From: DAHVFK01 sp035310985
GTDB taxonomy: Bacteria; Pseudomonadota; Gammaproteobacteria; Burkholderiales; SG8-39
Direction: 5' to 3'
DNA: 64,000 bases
Assembly (NCBI GenBank): GCA_035310985.1
Contig: DATGDH010000027.1
Location: forward strand, 1-64,000
Part shown: in pieces, positions 33,586 to 44,192 of the stretch
Numbering within the stretch: the stretch's first letter is position 1
Layout: every line of letters starts with the position of its first letter
Notes under the pieces: generated by a model
Databases searched by the model: none
Told to the model about the DNA's origin: nothing
Seen by the model: the letters and a program-made list of their open reading frames with translations, nothing else
Made by a program: the position numbers and the translations under genes

Positions 33586-35055
33586 TTAGTCGAACCCCGG
33601 CGGCGGGACAAAGCCGCCGTAGGCTTGCTCGATCAGCTCCGCGAGCTTCAGCGTCGTGCGGTCCTCCAGCCAAGGACCGACGATTTGCGCGCCGACCGGC
33701 AGGCCCTCGGGCGAAAGCCCGAGAGGGATCGCGGTGGCGGGCAGGCCGGGACAGGTCGCGATGCCCGGCCAGACGAGCTGGTCGACGTAGGGGTATTCCC
33801 TTCCGTCGATTGCGATGCGGCGGGCCTCCTGGTCCGGCGAATGGTCGTGCGGATAAGCCGGGGTCGGCATGACCGGGCAGATCACCGCGTCGAACTCGCG
33901 GAACAGCGCGCGCCACTGCGCGCGCAGGCCGGCGCGCAAGCCGTCGCATACGACCCAGTCGCGATGACTGAGCGAGACGCCGCGCAGGCGCTCGGCCGCA
34001 AGGCTCGCGTCGCCGGGCTTGAGCTTCGCCGCCGCCGCTTTCATCGCTTCGTAGATTTCCGGCGGGTATGCGGCGGCAAAAAAGGAGTACAGCAAATGCA
34101 TGTAGAGGCGGGACGAGCTGGCCAGATCCGGTAGCAGGCTGCTTTCGCGCACGACCTTCGCGCCGGATTTCGCGAGCTGCGCCGCGAGGCGCTCGATCGC
34201 CGCGCGCACGCTCGCCGCAGTCGGCAGCAGGCGATGGGTGTCGAGCACGAGGATGCGGAAGTCCGCGATCGCGGCGTGGCGTGCCGCGGGCAGGGCGAGC
34301 CGGTAGCCGCGGCCGGCCTCGAGCTCGTCCGGGCCGGCAATGACCTCGAGCAGATCGGCGAGGTCGCCGGCCGAGCGGCTCATCGGACCGACGACGGCGA
34401 GATCGCGGTCCAGGGGAAGCGGCGGGAACGGCGGGAACGTATGGCCGCGCGACGGCACCAGCGCGTAGGTCGGCTTGTGGGCGTAGACGCCGCAGTAGTG
34501 CGCGGGCGAGCGCAGCGAGCCTCCGATGTCGGAGCCGAGCGAGAGCGGCCCGTAGCCGGCCACCAGCGCCGCGGCCGAGCCGCCCGACGAGCCGCCGGGC
34601 GTGCGGCCCGCGTCGAACGGATTGTTGGTGGTGCCGTAGATGTCGTTGTAGCTCTGCCAGTCGGCCAGCCCGACCGGAACGTTGGTCTTGCCGAGGAGCA
34701 CGGCGCCGGCGGCCTTCGCTCTCGCAACGATCAAGGCATCTTCCTTCGGCACGAAGTCCTTCTGCTTGACGAAGCCCCAGGTCGTCGGCAGACCGGCGAC
34801 GTTGAACGACTCCTTCACCGTCATCGGGATCCCGGTGAGCGGCCGCGGGTCGCCCTTGGCGATCGCCGCGTCGGCCGCGCGCGCCGCGTCCAGGGCGCGC
34901 GCGAAATCGCGCACGCAGATCGCGTTGATCGCGGGGTCGTTCCGCTCGACGCGCGCGATCGCGTCCTCGGCCAGCTCGAGCGCCGAGACCTTCTTCGCGC
35001 GCAGCGCCTGCGATAGCTCGCGCGCAGTCTTGTACGTCAATTCTGACTTTGCCAT
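33586..35055 (-). CDS. Amidase-signature family amidohydrolase
   Basis: 489 residues with the Ser-cisSer-Lys triad of the amidase-signature family: Lys81 in PMTVKESF, the Gly/Ser-rich GGSSGGSAAAL (about 155-165, cis-serine) and the nucleophile in LGSDIGGSLR (Ser180). Such enzymes hydrolyse carboxamides; substrates range from acetamide to acyl-amino acids and cannot be told here. Not GatA in context, as no gatB or gatC is near. It lies 34 bp downstream of the ABC exporter gene on the same strand, and 7 bp from a convergent gene. Confidence 0.9.
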   Translation of the reverse strand: MAKSELTYKTARELSQALRAKKVSALELAEDAIARVERNDPAINAICVRDFARALDAARAADAAIAKGDPRPLTGIPMTVKESFNVAGLPTTWGFVKQKDFVPKEDALIVARAKAAGAVLLGKTNVPVGLADWQSYNDIYGTTNNPFDAGRTPGGSSGGSAAALVAGYGPLSLGSDIGGSLRSPAHYCGVYAHKPTYALVPSRGHTFPPFPPLPLDRDLAVVGPMSRSAGDLADLLEVIAGPDELEAGRGYRLALPAARHAAIADFRILVLDTHRLLPTAASVRAAIERLAAQLAKSGAKVVRESSLLPDLASSSRLYMHLLYSFFAAAYPPEIYEAMKAAAAKLKPGDASLAAERLRGVSLSHRDWVVCDGLRAGLRAQWRALFREFDAVICPVMPTPAYPHDHSPDQEARRIAIDGREYPYVDQLVWPGIATCPGLPATAIPLGLSPEGLPVGAQIVGPWLEDRTTLKLAELIEQAYGGFVPPPGFD

Positions 35056-35089
35056 GCTCGTTACTTCGATCGTTTGTGCGAAAAGGCGC

Positions 35090-36940
<1,851 letters not shown>

Positions 36941-37284
36941 TAACGCAATACCCGGCCTGTCGCGCCCGACGGCGAATCGGGAACCGGCGTGAGCGTCTCT
37001 GCCGTCATACGTGCTCTATTTTAGCCGTCGCCGGGCGACAATCGGCGCAAGCCAAGAACGAATTATTTATCCTTCCGGAGGTCGCGCCCTGCGCCGATCA
37101 ACGTTCGCTTGCAGCCAGGAGCGCACACTCGACGGACCGTGATGGCGTGCACCTCTGGTGCGGGTTGTTCAGGATCGTCGTTGTGGACCCGTGCGGGCGC
37201 TGGAAGCGCGGCGCGGGATGCGACGTCGTGGAGCGTTAGATTCGCGCGGGACGTCGGTGTATGTTCGAATGTCGCCGCACCGTG
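36941..37284. other. Intergenic stretch upstream of the ABC exporter
   Basis: About 340 bp between the exporter start and the PEP-CTERM terminator. Open frames here are short and featureless. It should contain the exporter promoter, read leftward. Nothing else is recognised. Confidence 0.5.
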
Positions 37285-37313
37285 CAAACAACAAAGCCCG
37301 CGCGCGGGGGCTT
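37285..37313 (-). terminator. Rho-independent terminator of the PEP-CTERM gene
   Basis: On the minus strand a GC-rich hairpin (AAGCCC pairing GGGCTT with a CG-rich centre, 37294-37313) is followed by the T-rich run TTGTTGTTTG. It lies 18 bp past the stop codon of the PEP-CTERM gene. Confidence 0.75.
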
Positions 37314-37331
37314 CGTGCGAGTGATTCGGGG

Positions 37332-38078
37332 CTACTCGCGCAGCTTGCGTCGGCGCGAGAAGCCGAGGCCCGCTAGCCCCATGCCGAGCAGAGCGATGGT
37401 GGCGGGCTCGGGAACGGTATTCAGGCTTGCGCCCTGCTGATTCAGGATGAAGCCGTCCGTCTGCCCGTCGCCCTGGATCACGAAGGTGATTTGGTAAGTA
37501 CCTGCAGGCAGGTTGAACCCGAAGTTGACTGTGCAGGTCGGGTACGAACTCGAGGGCAGGAAGCCGTCGCCGTCACGGCAGAAGCCCGCCTTGTTCTCAT
37601 TGCCCGCACCGAGCAGCGAAGTAGGGCTCAGGAACTGTGTGCCGGGCGTGTAGATGCCCGTGATCGTGTCGACGCTACCGCCGATGAAGCCACCCTCGAA
37701 GTAATTATCGTAGCCAAGCGCGCCGGTCACAAGCTGTGGAGCAGGCAAGGTGATTTGTGTGGTGAATGCGTACTCGTAACGGTGGAGCCCGTCGCCGCCC
37801 GGGCCAGGGATTATGGCGTCCGCATTGACGCCAATCCAGTTGTTAATTCCCGGGACGTTGGGCTGCCAGGGCGGAGACGGGATGGAAGTGACGAGCGGCG
37901 CGTTCGCTTCATAGCCAAAGCTCGTACCGTCAGAAGCGATCGGGTGCCACGCGACGGACCAGGCCGGATCGCTGGGCCCGGCGGTTGCGCCAGTGTCGGG
38001 AATGACGCCTGCGTACGCTGGCGCTGCGGCACCGATTGCAGCGAACACTGCTACGGCGACGGCGAGCGAACTCTTCAT
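37332..38078 (-). CDS. PEP-CTERM exported protein
   Basis: 248 residues from the ATG at 38078, preceded by GAGGAGGGG. Signal peptide MKSSLAVAVAVFAAIGAAAP with cleavage near AYA, a middle beta-rich domain of unknown type, and a C-terminal sorting tail VPEPATIALLGMGLAGLGF followed by SRRRKLRE. Such proteins are processed by exosortase and go to the cell surface or exopolysaccharide, common in betaproteobacteria. No exosortase gene is in the window. It has its own terminator. Confidence 0.88.
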   Translation of the reverse strand: MKSSLAVAVAVFAAIGAAAPAYAGVIPDTGATAGPSDPAWSVAWHPIASDGTSFGYEANAPLVTSIPSPPWQPNVPGINNWIGVNADAIIPGPGGDGLHRYEYAFTTQITLPAPQLVTGALGYDNYFEGGFIGGSVDTITGIYTPGTQFLSPTSLLGAGNENKAGFCRDGDGFLPSSSYPTCTVNFGFNLPAGTYQITFVIQGDGQTDGFILNQQGASLNTVPEPATIALLGMGLAGLGFSRRRKLRE

Positions 38079-38311
38079 TGGATTCCCCTCCTCACAACCC
38101 CTCCCTCGCGGTCTGACGCGCAGGCGCCGGCGCATCAGACCGCGGCGTTGCGTGATTGTCGAAGCAAAAAACGCGCCGACGGCGAAAGGTCTTGGAAAAA
38201 CAGAGGACTGTCTGACGTGGGAACGGGGCCTCTACACGTCCTGTAAGATTTTCCGACGGCAGAGCAGCTAGCGCGACGTCAACGACCGCTGGCTACTCGA
38301 CAATCGCGCGA

Positions 38312-38587
38312 ATGAACGAACTGCAGCGATCGGAACACGTTCCTTTCGCGCACTGGACCAACAATGCCGACCGCAGCTGCTGGACCTGCGCGCAAGCCAT
38401 TGGCTACGACGGCGTGCAGCGGCGGTGTGACCGGTTTCGCATCGTCGTCATCGACGCCCGCAGTTGCTGGGAGCGCGGCGCGGGGTCGACCAGCCTGAAC
38501 CCGCCGGCAAAATCGGTCGTTCCGGAATCAATATACCTGCATAAGGCGAGCGTTGATCTGCCTCAAATCGCACTCTTCAAGCAGTGA
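38312..38587 (+). CDS. Small cysteine-rich protein, possibly real
   Basis: 91 residues with four cysteines in the first 55 (SCWTCAQAIGYDGVQRRC and later SCWERG). The Cys spacing and the CWTCAQAIGYDG run suggest a small metal-binding protein, and the first half reads better than the last 30 residues. No strong ribosome binding site. It lies between the PEP-CTERM and cytochrome c peroxidase genes. It could be a decayed gene. Confidence 0.35.
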   Translation: MNELQRSEHVPFAHWTNNADRSCWTCAQAIGYDGVQRRCDRFRIVVIDARSCWERGAGSTSLNPPAKSVVPESIYLHKASVDLPQIALFKQ

Positions 38588-38736
38588 TAGGTTCCTGTTT
38601 TGTCGCTTTGCTGTTGTCGATGAACGACACCGTGGGCAGCAGCGATAGAAGATTGACCACGAACGCTGGTTGCCCGGTCGCCGATAACCAGAATGCCACG
38701 ACTGAGCAGAGCCCCTAATACGCCAAGGAGGTCGGC

Positions 38737-39732
38737 ATGAGAACCTCAATCATTGCACTAACGCTGATGACGGTTGGCATATCCGTCGTCTGGGCGGTGC
38801 CGGACGAACCAATCCAACCGATTGCTCCGGTGAAAGAAATCAATCTTGCGCAGGCGGAATTGGGCAAGAAGCTCTTCTTCGATCCACGCCTATCTAAATC
38901 GGGTCTTATTTCCTGTAATTCCTGCCACAACTTGTCGATGGGCGGTACCGATAACCTCAAGACTTCTGTCGGAGACCACTGGCACGAAGGCCCGATCAAC
39001 GCACCCACGGTGCTCAATTCCAGCCTCAACGTCGCCCAGTTCTGGGATGGCCGCGCGGCCGACCTTCAGGCGCAGGCCGGCGGCCCTATCGCTAACCCCG
39101 GTGAAATGGCGTTCAGCCACACCCTGGCTGTGGGTGTGCTCGAGTCGATTCCGGGCTATGTCATCGAGTTCAAGCAGGTGTTTGGCACGGACAGGATCAC
39201 GATCAATGAAGTCACCCAGGCCATAGCTGAGTTCGAGAAGACCCTGGCGACCCCCAACTCGCGATTTGACCAGTGGCTGCTAGGAAAGAAGGATGCCCTG
39301 ACCGCCGACGAGTTGGCCGGCTATAAGCTCTTCAAGGATAGCGGCTGTGTCGCTTGCCATAACGGCCCGGCAGTGGGCGGCAACTCGTTCCAGAAGATGG
39401 GGTTAGTCGAGCCCTATAGGACGTCTAATCCGGCGGAGGGCCGATTCGCCGTCACGGGTAAGGATGCCGACCGCTTCAACTTTAAGGTGCCGAGTCTGCG
39501 CAATGTGGAACTGACCTACCCCTACTTCCATGACGGCGCTGCCATTACGCTGAGGGATGCGGTCGATACCATGGGGCGCATTCAATTGGGCAAGAAATTC
39601 ACCGCCGACGAGAACCTCAAGATCGTCGCTTTCTTGAAGACGCTTACAGGCGACCAGCCCGAATTCCTGCTACCGATCCTTCCGCCGTCTTCCGACAACA
39701 CGCCGCGCCCGGAGCCGTTCGGGAGAAAGTAG
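38737..39732 (+). CDS. Di-haem cytochrome c peroxidase (CcpA/MauG family)
   Basis: 331 residues with a signal peptide (MRTSIIALTLMTVGISVVWA), so periplasmic. Two haem c sites: CNSCH at 60-64 and CVACH at 204-208. The second-half motif RNVELTYPYFHDG is typical of bacterial di-haem peroxidases, which reduce hydrogen peroxide using cytochrome c. An AAGGAGG ribosome binding site precedes the ATG. The codon use is less GC-biased than in the sulfur genes. A broken transposase gene abuts the 3' end without damaging it. Confidence 0.93.
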   Translation: MRTSIIALTLMTVGISVVWAVPDEPIQPIAPVKEINLAQAELGKKLFFDPRLSKSGLISCNSCHNLSMGGTDNLKTSVGDHWHEGPINAPTVLNSSLNVAQFWDGRAADLQAQAGGPIANPGEMAFSHTLAVGVLESIPGYVIEFKQVFGTDRITINEVTQAIAEFEKTLATPNSRFDQWLLGKKDALTADELAGYKLFKDSGCVACHNGPAVGGNSFQKMGLVEPYRTSNPAEGRFAVTGKDADRFNFKVPSLRNVELTYPYFHDGAAITLRDAVDTMGRIQLGKKFTADENLKIVAFLKTLTGDQPEFLLPILPPSSDNTPRPEPFGRK

Positions 39733-39775
39733 TCGCAATTCCGAGGGCGTGACTGTCCGCCAAGCGTTGCCTAGT

Positions 39776-40060
39776 CAGCTCGACGTTACGCTGCGTCTCG
39801 CGCTCAACGCGCCGGCTCGACTGGATGCGGTTCAGATAGCCGCAGATGTAGATCTTGAGCAGAACCGCCGGGTGGTAGGCGGGCCTACCCGTCGCCTCGG
39901 GCTCAACGCCCTCGAAGCCGAGCTTGCCCAGATTGAGCGACTCGACAAACATCTCAATCGCCCGAACCGGGTTGTCCTTGCCAACGTAGTCCTCCAAGCG
40001 CTCCGGAAACAGCAGGCTTTGCGATCGCACTTCACCTTCGATGAACCGCTTCATCCGCAA
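39776..40060 (-). pseudogene. Truncated IS1182-type transposase (N-terminal part)
   Basis: 95 residues (MRMKRFIEGEVRSQSLLFPE to ETQRNVEL) match the conserved N-terminus of IS1182-family transposases, with GRPAYHPAVLLKIYICGYL and RIQSSRRVERETQRN as family hallmarks. After NVEL the frame leaves the family sequence, and it would run into the cytochrome c peroxidase gene. The catalytic DDE region is absent, so the element is dead. No intact terminal inverted repeats were found. Confidence 0.85.
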
Positions 40061-40179
40061 CTCCCGTCAATCGGTTGACGTGAGTCGCTCAAGCCCTTCA
40101 CCGACTTATGTTTTCACACAGCCACGGTCGGAAGCGGGTGTCGGAATTGTCTAAGGACACACGGTCAGGCAGGGCGCGC

Positions 40180-40827
40180 CTACTTGCCTTTGCGCAGGTC
40201 GTGCCTGACCGCGTAAACGGCCGCCTCGACGCGCGAGGACAGGTTCAGCTTGGTGAGCACGTTCTTCACGTGCAGCTTGACGGTGTCGACGCTGATGCCG
40301 AGCTCCTGGGCGATCGCCTTGTTGCTCTTGCCGCGCGTGAGGCAGCCGAGGATCTCGCGCTCGCGCTGGGTGAGCTGGTCCATGAGCGAGCCGGCGGCGC
40401 CGGGCTTGGCGTCGAGCAGCCTGACGAGCTTGGCGGTCATGGCGGGCGCGACGACGACCTCGCCGCGCGCGGCGCGCAGGATGGCCTCGATGACTTCGTC
40501 GGGCTCCATGCTCTTGAGCAGGTAGCCGCGCGCGCCGGCGCGCAGCGCCGCGGCCATGTCGTCCTCGGATTCGCTCATGGTGAGCGCGATGAGGGGGATC
40601 TGGAGGCCTTCCTCGCGCAGCTGCCGGATCGCCTCGACGCCGTCCTGGCCGGGCAGGTTCAGGTCGATGACGAGCACGTCGGGCATCTGCGCGAGCAGCG
40701 GGCGCGCGGCGGCGAGGCTGCCGGCGACGCCGGCGACGCGGATCCTGCCGTCGTGCTCGAACAGCTCCGCCAGCCCCTTGCGGAACAGGGGGTGGTCGTC
40801 AACGAGGACTGCTTTGAGCGCTTGCAT
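40180..40827 (-). CDS. NarL/FixJ-type response regulator
   Basis: 215 residues: receiver domain with acidic pair DD (10-11), phospho-acceptor Asp55 (VLVIDLNLPG) and Lys105; then a LuxR-type helix-turn-helix (LTQREREILGCLTRGKSNKAIAQ, core EREILGCL, and VDTVKLHVKNVLTKL). It is a DNA-binding transcription regulator. Its start overlaps the kinase gene by 29 bp, so the two form one NarX/NarL-like system. Confidence 0.93.
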   Translation of the reverse strand: MQALKAVLVDDHPLFRKGLAELFEHDGRIRVAGVAGSLAAARPLLAQMPDVLVIDLNLPGQDGVEAIRQLREEGLQIPLIALTMSESEDDMAAALRAGARGYLLKSMEPDEVIEAILRAARGEVVVAPAMTAKLVRLLDAKPGAAGSLMDQLTQREREILGCLTRGKSNKAIAQELGISVDTVKLHVKNVLTKLNLSSRVEAAVYAVRHDLRKGK

Positions 40828-41986
40828 GCTGGCCGCGTGCGGGAAACGACAGGCACAGGCGCGCGCCGCTGCCCGGCGTCGAGGTGATTCTCAGCCAGCC
40901 GCCGAGGCGCTTGGCGCGCTCGTGCATGATCGCCAGGCCGAAGTGCTCGTAGCGGTCTGCGCCGCCCGGGGCGAAGCCCGCGCCGTCGTCCTCGATGCAC
41001 ACGCGGCACTGCCCGCCGGCGAGCTCGAGCGAGAGCCGCACCGCGTTCGCGCGTGCGTGCTTCTGCACGTTCGCGAGCGCTTCCTGCACGATGTGGAAGA
41101 CGTGCATCTCTTCCTCGGCCGACAGGCTCGGCTCCGGGCCGCGCACGTCGAAGCTCACGCGCGCACTGCTGCGCCGCGCGAAGGCGTCGAGCGCCGCCTG
41201 CAGCGCGGCGACCAGCCCGCGCGGGTCCATCGGCTGGCGGAAACGCCCGATCAGCTCGCGCAGCTCGCCGTAGGCGGCCTCGATCGCGTCCTCCATCTCG
41301 GCGAGGTAGCGCTCGGCGCGCGCGGCGTCGCCGCCGCGCTGCGCGTCGCGCAGGGCCGCGGCGCGCATGCGCGTGTAGGCGAGCGTCTGCGCCACCGAGT
41401 CGTGCACCTCGTTGGCGAGCAGCTGGCGCTCGTTTACGAGCGTGGCGCGCGCGTTCTCGCGCGCGAGCTGCGCGCTCTCGAGCGCCACGCCCAGGTGCTC
41501 GCTGATCGCGCCGAACAGCAGGCGCACGTCCTCGGAGAGCGTGCGGCCCTCGGCGAGGAACAGGTTGTACACGCCGTGCACCGTGCCCTGGTGGCGCAGC
41601 GGCACCGCGATCACCTCGCCGCAGCCGGGAAGGAAGGCGCCGGGGTTCATGCCGCGGCACACGCGCGGCTCGCCCGACCAGGTCACGCGGTCGCCCTCGA
41701 GCGACTCGCCGCACACCCCGCAGTCGCGCGGCACCAGGCGCTCGCGCTCGACCATCTCGGGCGGCAGGCCGACCGAGCTGACCAGACGCATCTGCTTTCC
41801 GTCCGGGGTGAGCAGGCGCACGGTGCCGGCGAGCGCCCCGGAGACGCGCACCATGGTGGTGAGGTAGCGGGCAACGAGCTCGTCCAGCGTCGCGTCGGTC
41901 GAGAGGCTCGAGGCGATCTCCGACAGCACGCGCAGCGCCGGGACCTTGTAGCGGCCTTCCTCTGGCGCTTCCCCTGCGGTGTTCAT
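40799..41986 (-). CDS. NarX-like soluble histidine kinase with a cysteine-containing GAF domain
   Basis: 395 residues from the ATG at 41986; a GTG 36 bp upstream is an alternative. A GAF domain (about 25-170) contains four cysteines, Cys89, Cys92, Cys110 and Cys122, in DCGVCGES, RVCRGM and PGCGEV. The HisKA_3 domain has the phospho-acceptor His195 (ANEVHDSVAQT), followed by an ATPase domain (ALANVQKHARANAV, EDDGAGFAPGG). No membrane helix is present, so it senses a cytoplasmic signal. Cysteine placement recalls the cysteine cluster of NarX and could bind a metal or iron-sulfur cluster; that is inference. Confidence 0.88.
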   Translation of the reverse strand: MNTAGEAPEEGRYKVPALRVLSEIASSLSTDATLDELVARYLTTMVRVSGALAGTVRLLTPDGKQMRLVSSVGLPPEMVERERLVPRDCGVCGESLEGDRVTWSGEPRVCRGMNPGAFLPGCGEVIAVPLRHQGTVHGVYNLFLAEGRTLSEDVRLLFGAISEHLGVALESAQLARENARATLVNERQLLANEVHDSVAQTLAYTRMRAAALRDAQRGGDAARAERYLAEMEDAIEAAYGELRELIGRFRQPMDPRGLVAALQAALDAFARRSSARVSFDVRGPEPSLSAEEEMHVFHIVQEALANVQKHARANAVRLSLELAGGQCRVCIEDDGAGFAPGGADRYEHFGLAIMHERAKRLGGWLRITSTPGSGARLCLSFPARGQHASAQSSPR

Positions 41987-42118
41987 GTCAATCTGGCGGC
42001 CGGACCGGCCGGCGAGTATCACCGAGCACCCATTCTAGTCGCGCCGCAGCAAAAGCGGATCACGCGATTGCAGGTAATATGGCCATCGGACCATAGAGCA
42101 TTCGAATAATAGAGACCC

Positions 42119-43117
42119 ATGGCCGCACTCCTGCAAGTCGAGAACCTGCGCACGCAATTCCAGACCGCCGCCGGCACCGTGCGCGCGGTCGACGGCATCA
42201 GCTACACCGTGAACGAGGGCGAGACGGTGGCCATCGTCGGCGAGTCCGGCTGCGGCAAGTCGGTCTCCGCCCTGAGCGTGATGCGCCTGGTGTCCGGGCC
42301 CGCCGGGCGCATCGAGTCGGGCAGGATCCTGTACAAGGGCCGCGACCTGCTCGCCTTGAGCGACGAGGAGATGCGCGACATCCGCGGCCGCGAGATCGCG
42401 ATGGTGTTCCAGGAGCCGATGACCTCGCTGAACCCGGTGCTCACGATCGGCCGCCAGCTGACCGAGGGCCCGGAGATCCACCTCGGGATGACGCAGGCCG
42501 ACGCGCGCGCGCGCGCCGTCGAGCTGCTCGGCCTGGTCGGCATCGCCGACCCCGAGCGGCGCCTCGCCCAGTACCCGCACCATTTCAGCGGCGGCATGCG
42601 CCAGCGCCTGATGATCGCCATGGCGCTCGCGTGCAAGCCGTCGCTCATCCTGGCGGACGAGCCCACCACGGCGCTCGACGTCACGATCCAGGCGCAGATC
42701 CTCGAGCTGATGCGCGGCCTGTCGCGCCGGCTCGGCGTAGCCATGGTCATCATCACGCACAACCTCGGGGTGGTCGCGCGCTACGCCGATCGCGTCAACG
42801 TGATGTACGCGGGCCGCATCATCGAGAAGGCGAGCGCGGCCGAGATCTACGCCGATCCGCGCCACCCGTACACGCTCGGCCTGCTGCGCTCGGTGCCGCG
42901 CCTGGACGAGCCGCGGCGCGCGCGCCTGGTGCCGATCCAGGGACAGCCGCCGGATCTCGCGCGGCTGCCGCCGGGCTGCTCGTTCTCGCCGCGCTGCGAG
43001 TACCGCGCGGCGCGCTGCGAGGCCGAGGCGCCCGCGCTCGCCGCGAGCGGCGCGGCGGGGCACGTTGTCGCGTGCTGGGAGTCCGGGCGGCTGACGCCCA
43101 AGGAGCGCGCGGCATGA
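42119..43117 (+). CDS. Peptide-type ABC importer ATPase (OppD/DppD-like)
   Basis: 332 residues: Walker A GESGCGKS, signature HFSGGMRQR, Walker B LILADEPTTALDVT, and the C-terminal oligopeptide-transporter extension with cysteines (GCSFSPRCEYRAARC) that in this subfamily can bind an iron-sulfur cluster. It begins the D-F-A-B-C operon of a complete importer and overlaps the next gene by 4 bp. Confidence 0.92.
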   Translation: MAALLQVENLRTQFQTAAGTVRAVDGISYTVNEGETVAIVGESGCGKSVSALSVMRLVSGPAGRIESGRILYKGRDLLALSDEEMRDIRGREIAMVFQEPMTSLNPVLTIGRQLTEGPEIHLGMTQADARARAVELLGLVGIADPERRLAQYPHHFSGGMRQRLMIAMALACKPSLILADEPTTALDVTIQAQILELMRGLSRRLGVAMVIITHNLGVVARYADRVNVMYAGRIIEKASAAEIYADPRHPYTLGLLRSVPRLDEPRRARLVPIQGQPPDLARLPPGCSFSPRCEYRAARCEAEAPALAASGAAGHVVACWESGRLTPKERAA

Positions 43118-44088
43118 GCGAGCGGCTACTCCAGGTGGAAAACCTCGTAAAGCACTTCCAGGTCGGAGGCGGGCTGGGAGGCGGTCACGCGGGGCTGGTG
43201 CGCGCGGTCGATGGCGTGAGCTTCGGCATCCGGCGCGGCGAGACGCTCGGCCTGGTGGGCGAATCGGGCTGCGGCAAGACGACAACCGGCCGCTGCATCC
43301 TGCTGCTCGAGCGGCCGACCAGCGGCCGCATCCTGTTCGAGGGCACCGACCTCGCGGCGCTGGACGCGGCGGCGCTGCGCGCGGTGCGGCGCCGCATCCA
43401 GGTGATCTTCCAGGACCCCTATTCGTCGCTCAACCCGCGCATGACGATCGGCCAGATCCTCGCCGAGCCGCTCCAGGTGCACGGCATCGTGCGCGAGAAG
43501 AAGGCGCGCGCCGAGCGCGTGACGGAACTGCTGTCGCAGGTGGGGCTGCTGCCGCAGCACGCCGAGCGCTACCCGCACCAGCTCTCGGGCGGCCAGCGCC
43601 AGCGCGTCGGCATCGCGCGCGCGCTTGCCATGGAGCCTTCGCTCATCGTGTGCGACGAGCCGGTCTCGGCGCTCGACGTCTCGATCCAGGCGCAGATCAT
43701 CAACCTGCTCGAGGACCTGCAAGCGCGCTACGGGCTGACGTATCTCTTCATCGCGCACGACCTGTCGGTGGTGCGCCACATCTCCGACCGGGTCGCCGTC
43801 ATGTACCTCGGCAGGATCGTCGAGATGACCGACCGCACGCGCCTGTACGAGGAGCCGCTGCACCCGTACACGCGCGCGCTGCTCTCGGCGGTGCCGATCC
43901 CGGATCCCGAGCTCGAGGCGCGCCGCGAGCACACCGTGCTCAAGGGCGAGGTGCCGAGCCCGCTCAATCCGCCGTCAGGTTGCGTATTCCACCCGCGCTG
44001 CCCGAAGGCGATCGAGCGCTGCGCCGCGGCCGTGCCGCCGCTGCGCGAGATCCGGTCCGCCCACCTGGCGGCCTGCGATCTCGCTTGA
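43114..44088 (+). CDS. Peptide-type ABC importer ATPase (OppF/DppF-like)
   Basis: 324 residues from the ATG at 43114 (ATGA overlap with the previous gene). Walker A GESGCGKTT, signature QLSGGQRQR, Walker B LIVCDEPVSALDVS, and a C-terminal CVFHPRCPKAIERC extension. It would pair with the OppD-like ATPase. The substrate-binding protein gene follows after about 100 bp. Confidence 0.92.
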   Translation: MSERLLQVENLVKHFQVGGGLGGGHAGLVRAVDGVSFGIRRGETLGLVGESGCGKTTTGRCILLLERPTSGRILFEGTDLAALDAAALRAVRRRIQVIFQDPYSSLNPRMTIGQILAEPLQVHGIVREKKARAERVTELLSQVGLLPQHAERYPHQLSGGQRQRVGIARALAMEPSLIVCDEPVSALDVSIQAQIINLLEDLQARYGLTYLFIAHDLSVVRHISDRVAVMYLGRIVEMTDRTRLYEEPLHPYTRALLSAVPIPDPELEARREHTVLKGEVPSPLNPPSGCVFHPRCPKAIERCAAAVPPLREIRSAHLAACDLA

Positions 44089-44134
44089 CATACGCGCAAG
44101 ATCCCCTTTAACTAGCCGTCAGCTTCACGACACC

Positions 44135-44162
44135 GGAGGGCCCTCCATCGCAGGGGGCCCCC
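44135..44162. promoter_or_regulatory. Two GC-rich palindromes upstream of the substrate-binding protein gene
   Basis: GGAGGGCCCTCC (44135-44146) and GGGGGCCCCC (44153-44162) are perfect palindromes separated by 6 bp in the gap before the binding-protein gene. They could slow or regulate transcription between the ATPase genes and the highly expressed binding protein. A strong ribosome binding site AAAGGAGGAGG follows. Confidence 0.45.
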
Positions 44163-44192
44163 GCTACTTAAAGGTAAAGGAGGAGGTACCCC

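Noticed and set aside
37063..37324. Short open frames next to the PEP-CTERM terminator
   Set aside because: They overlap the terminator and each other and lack any protein-like pattern.
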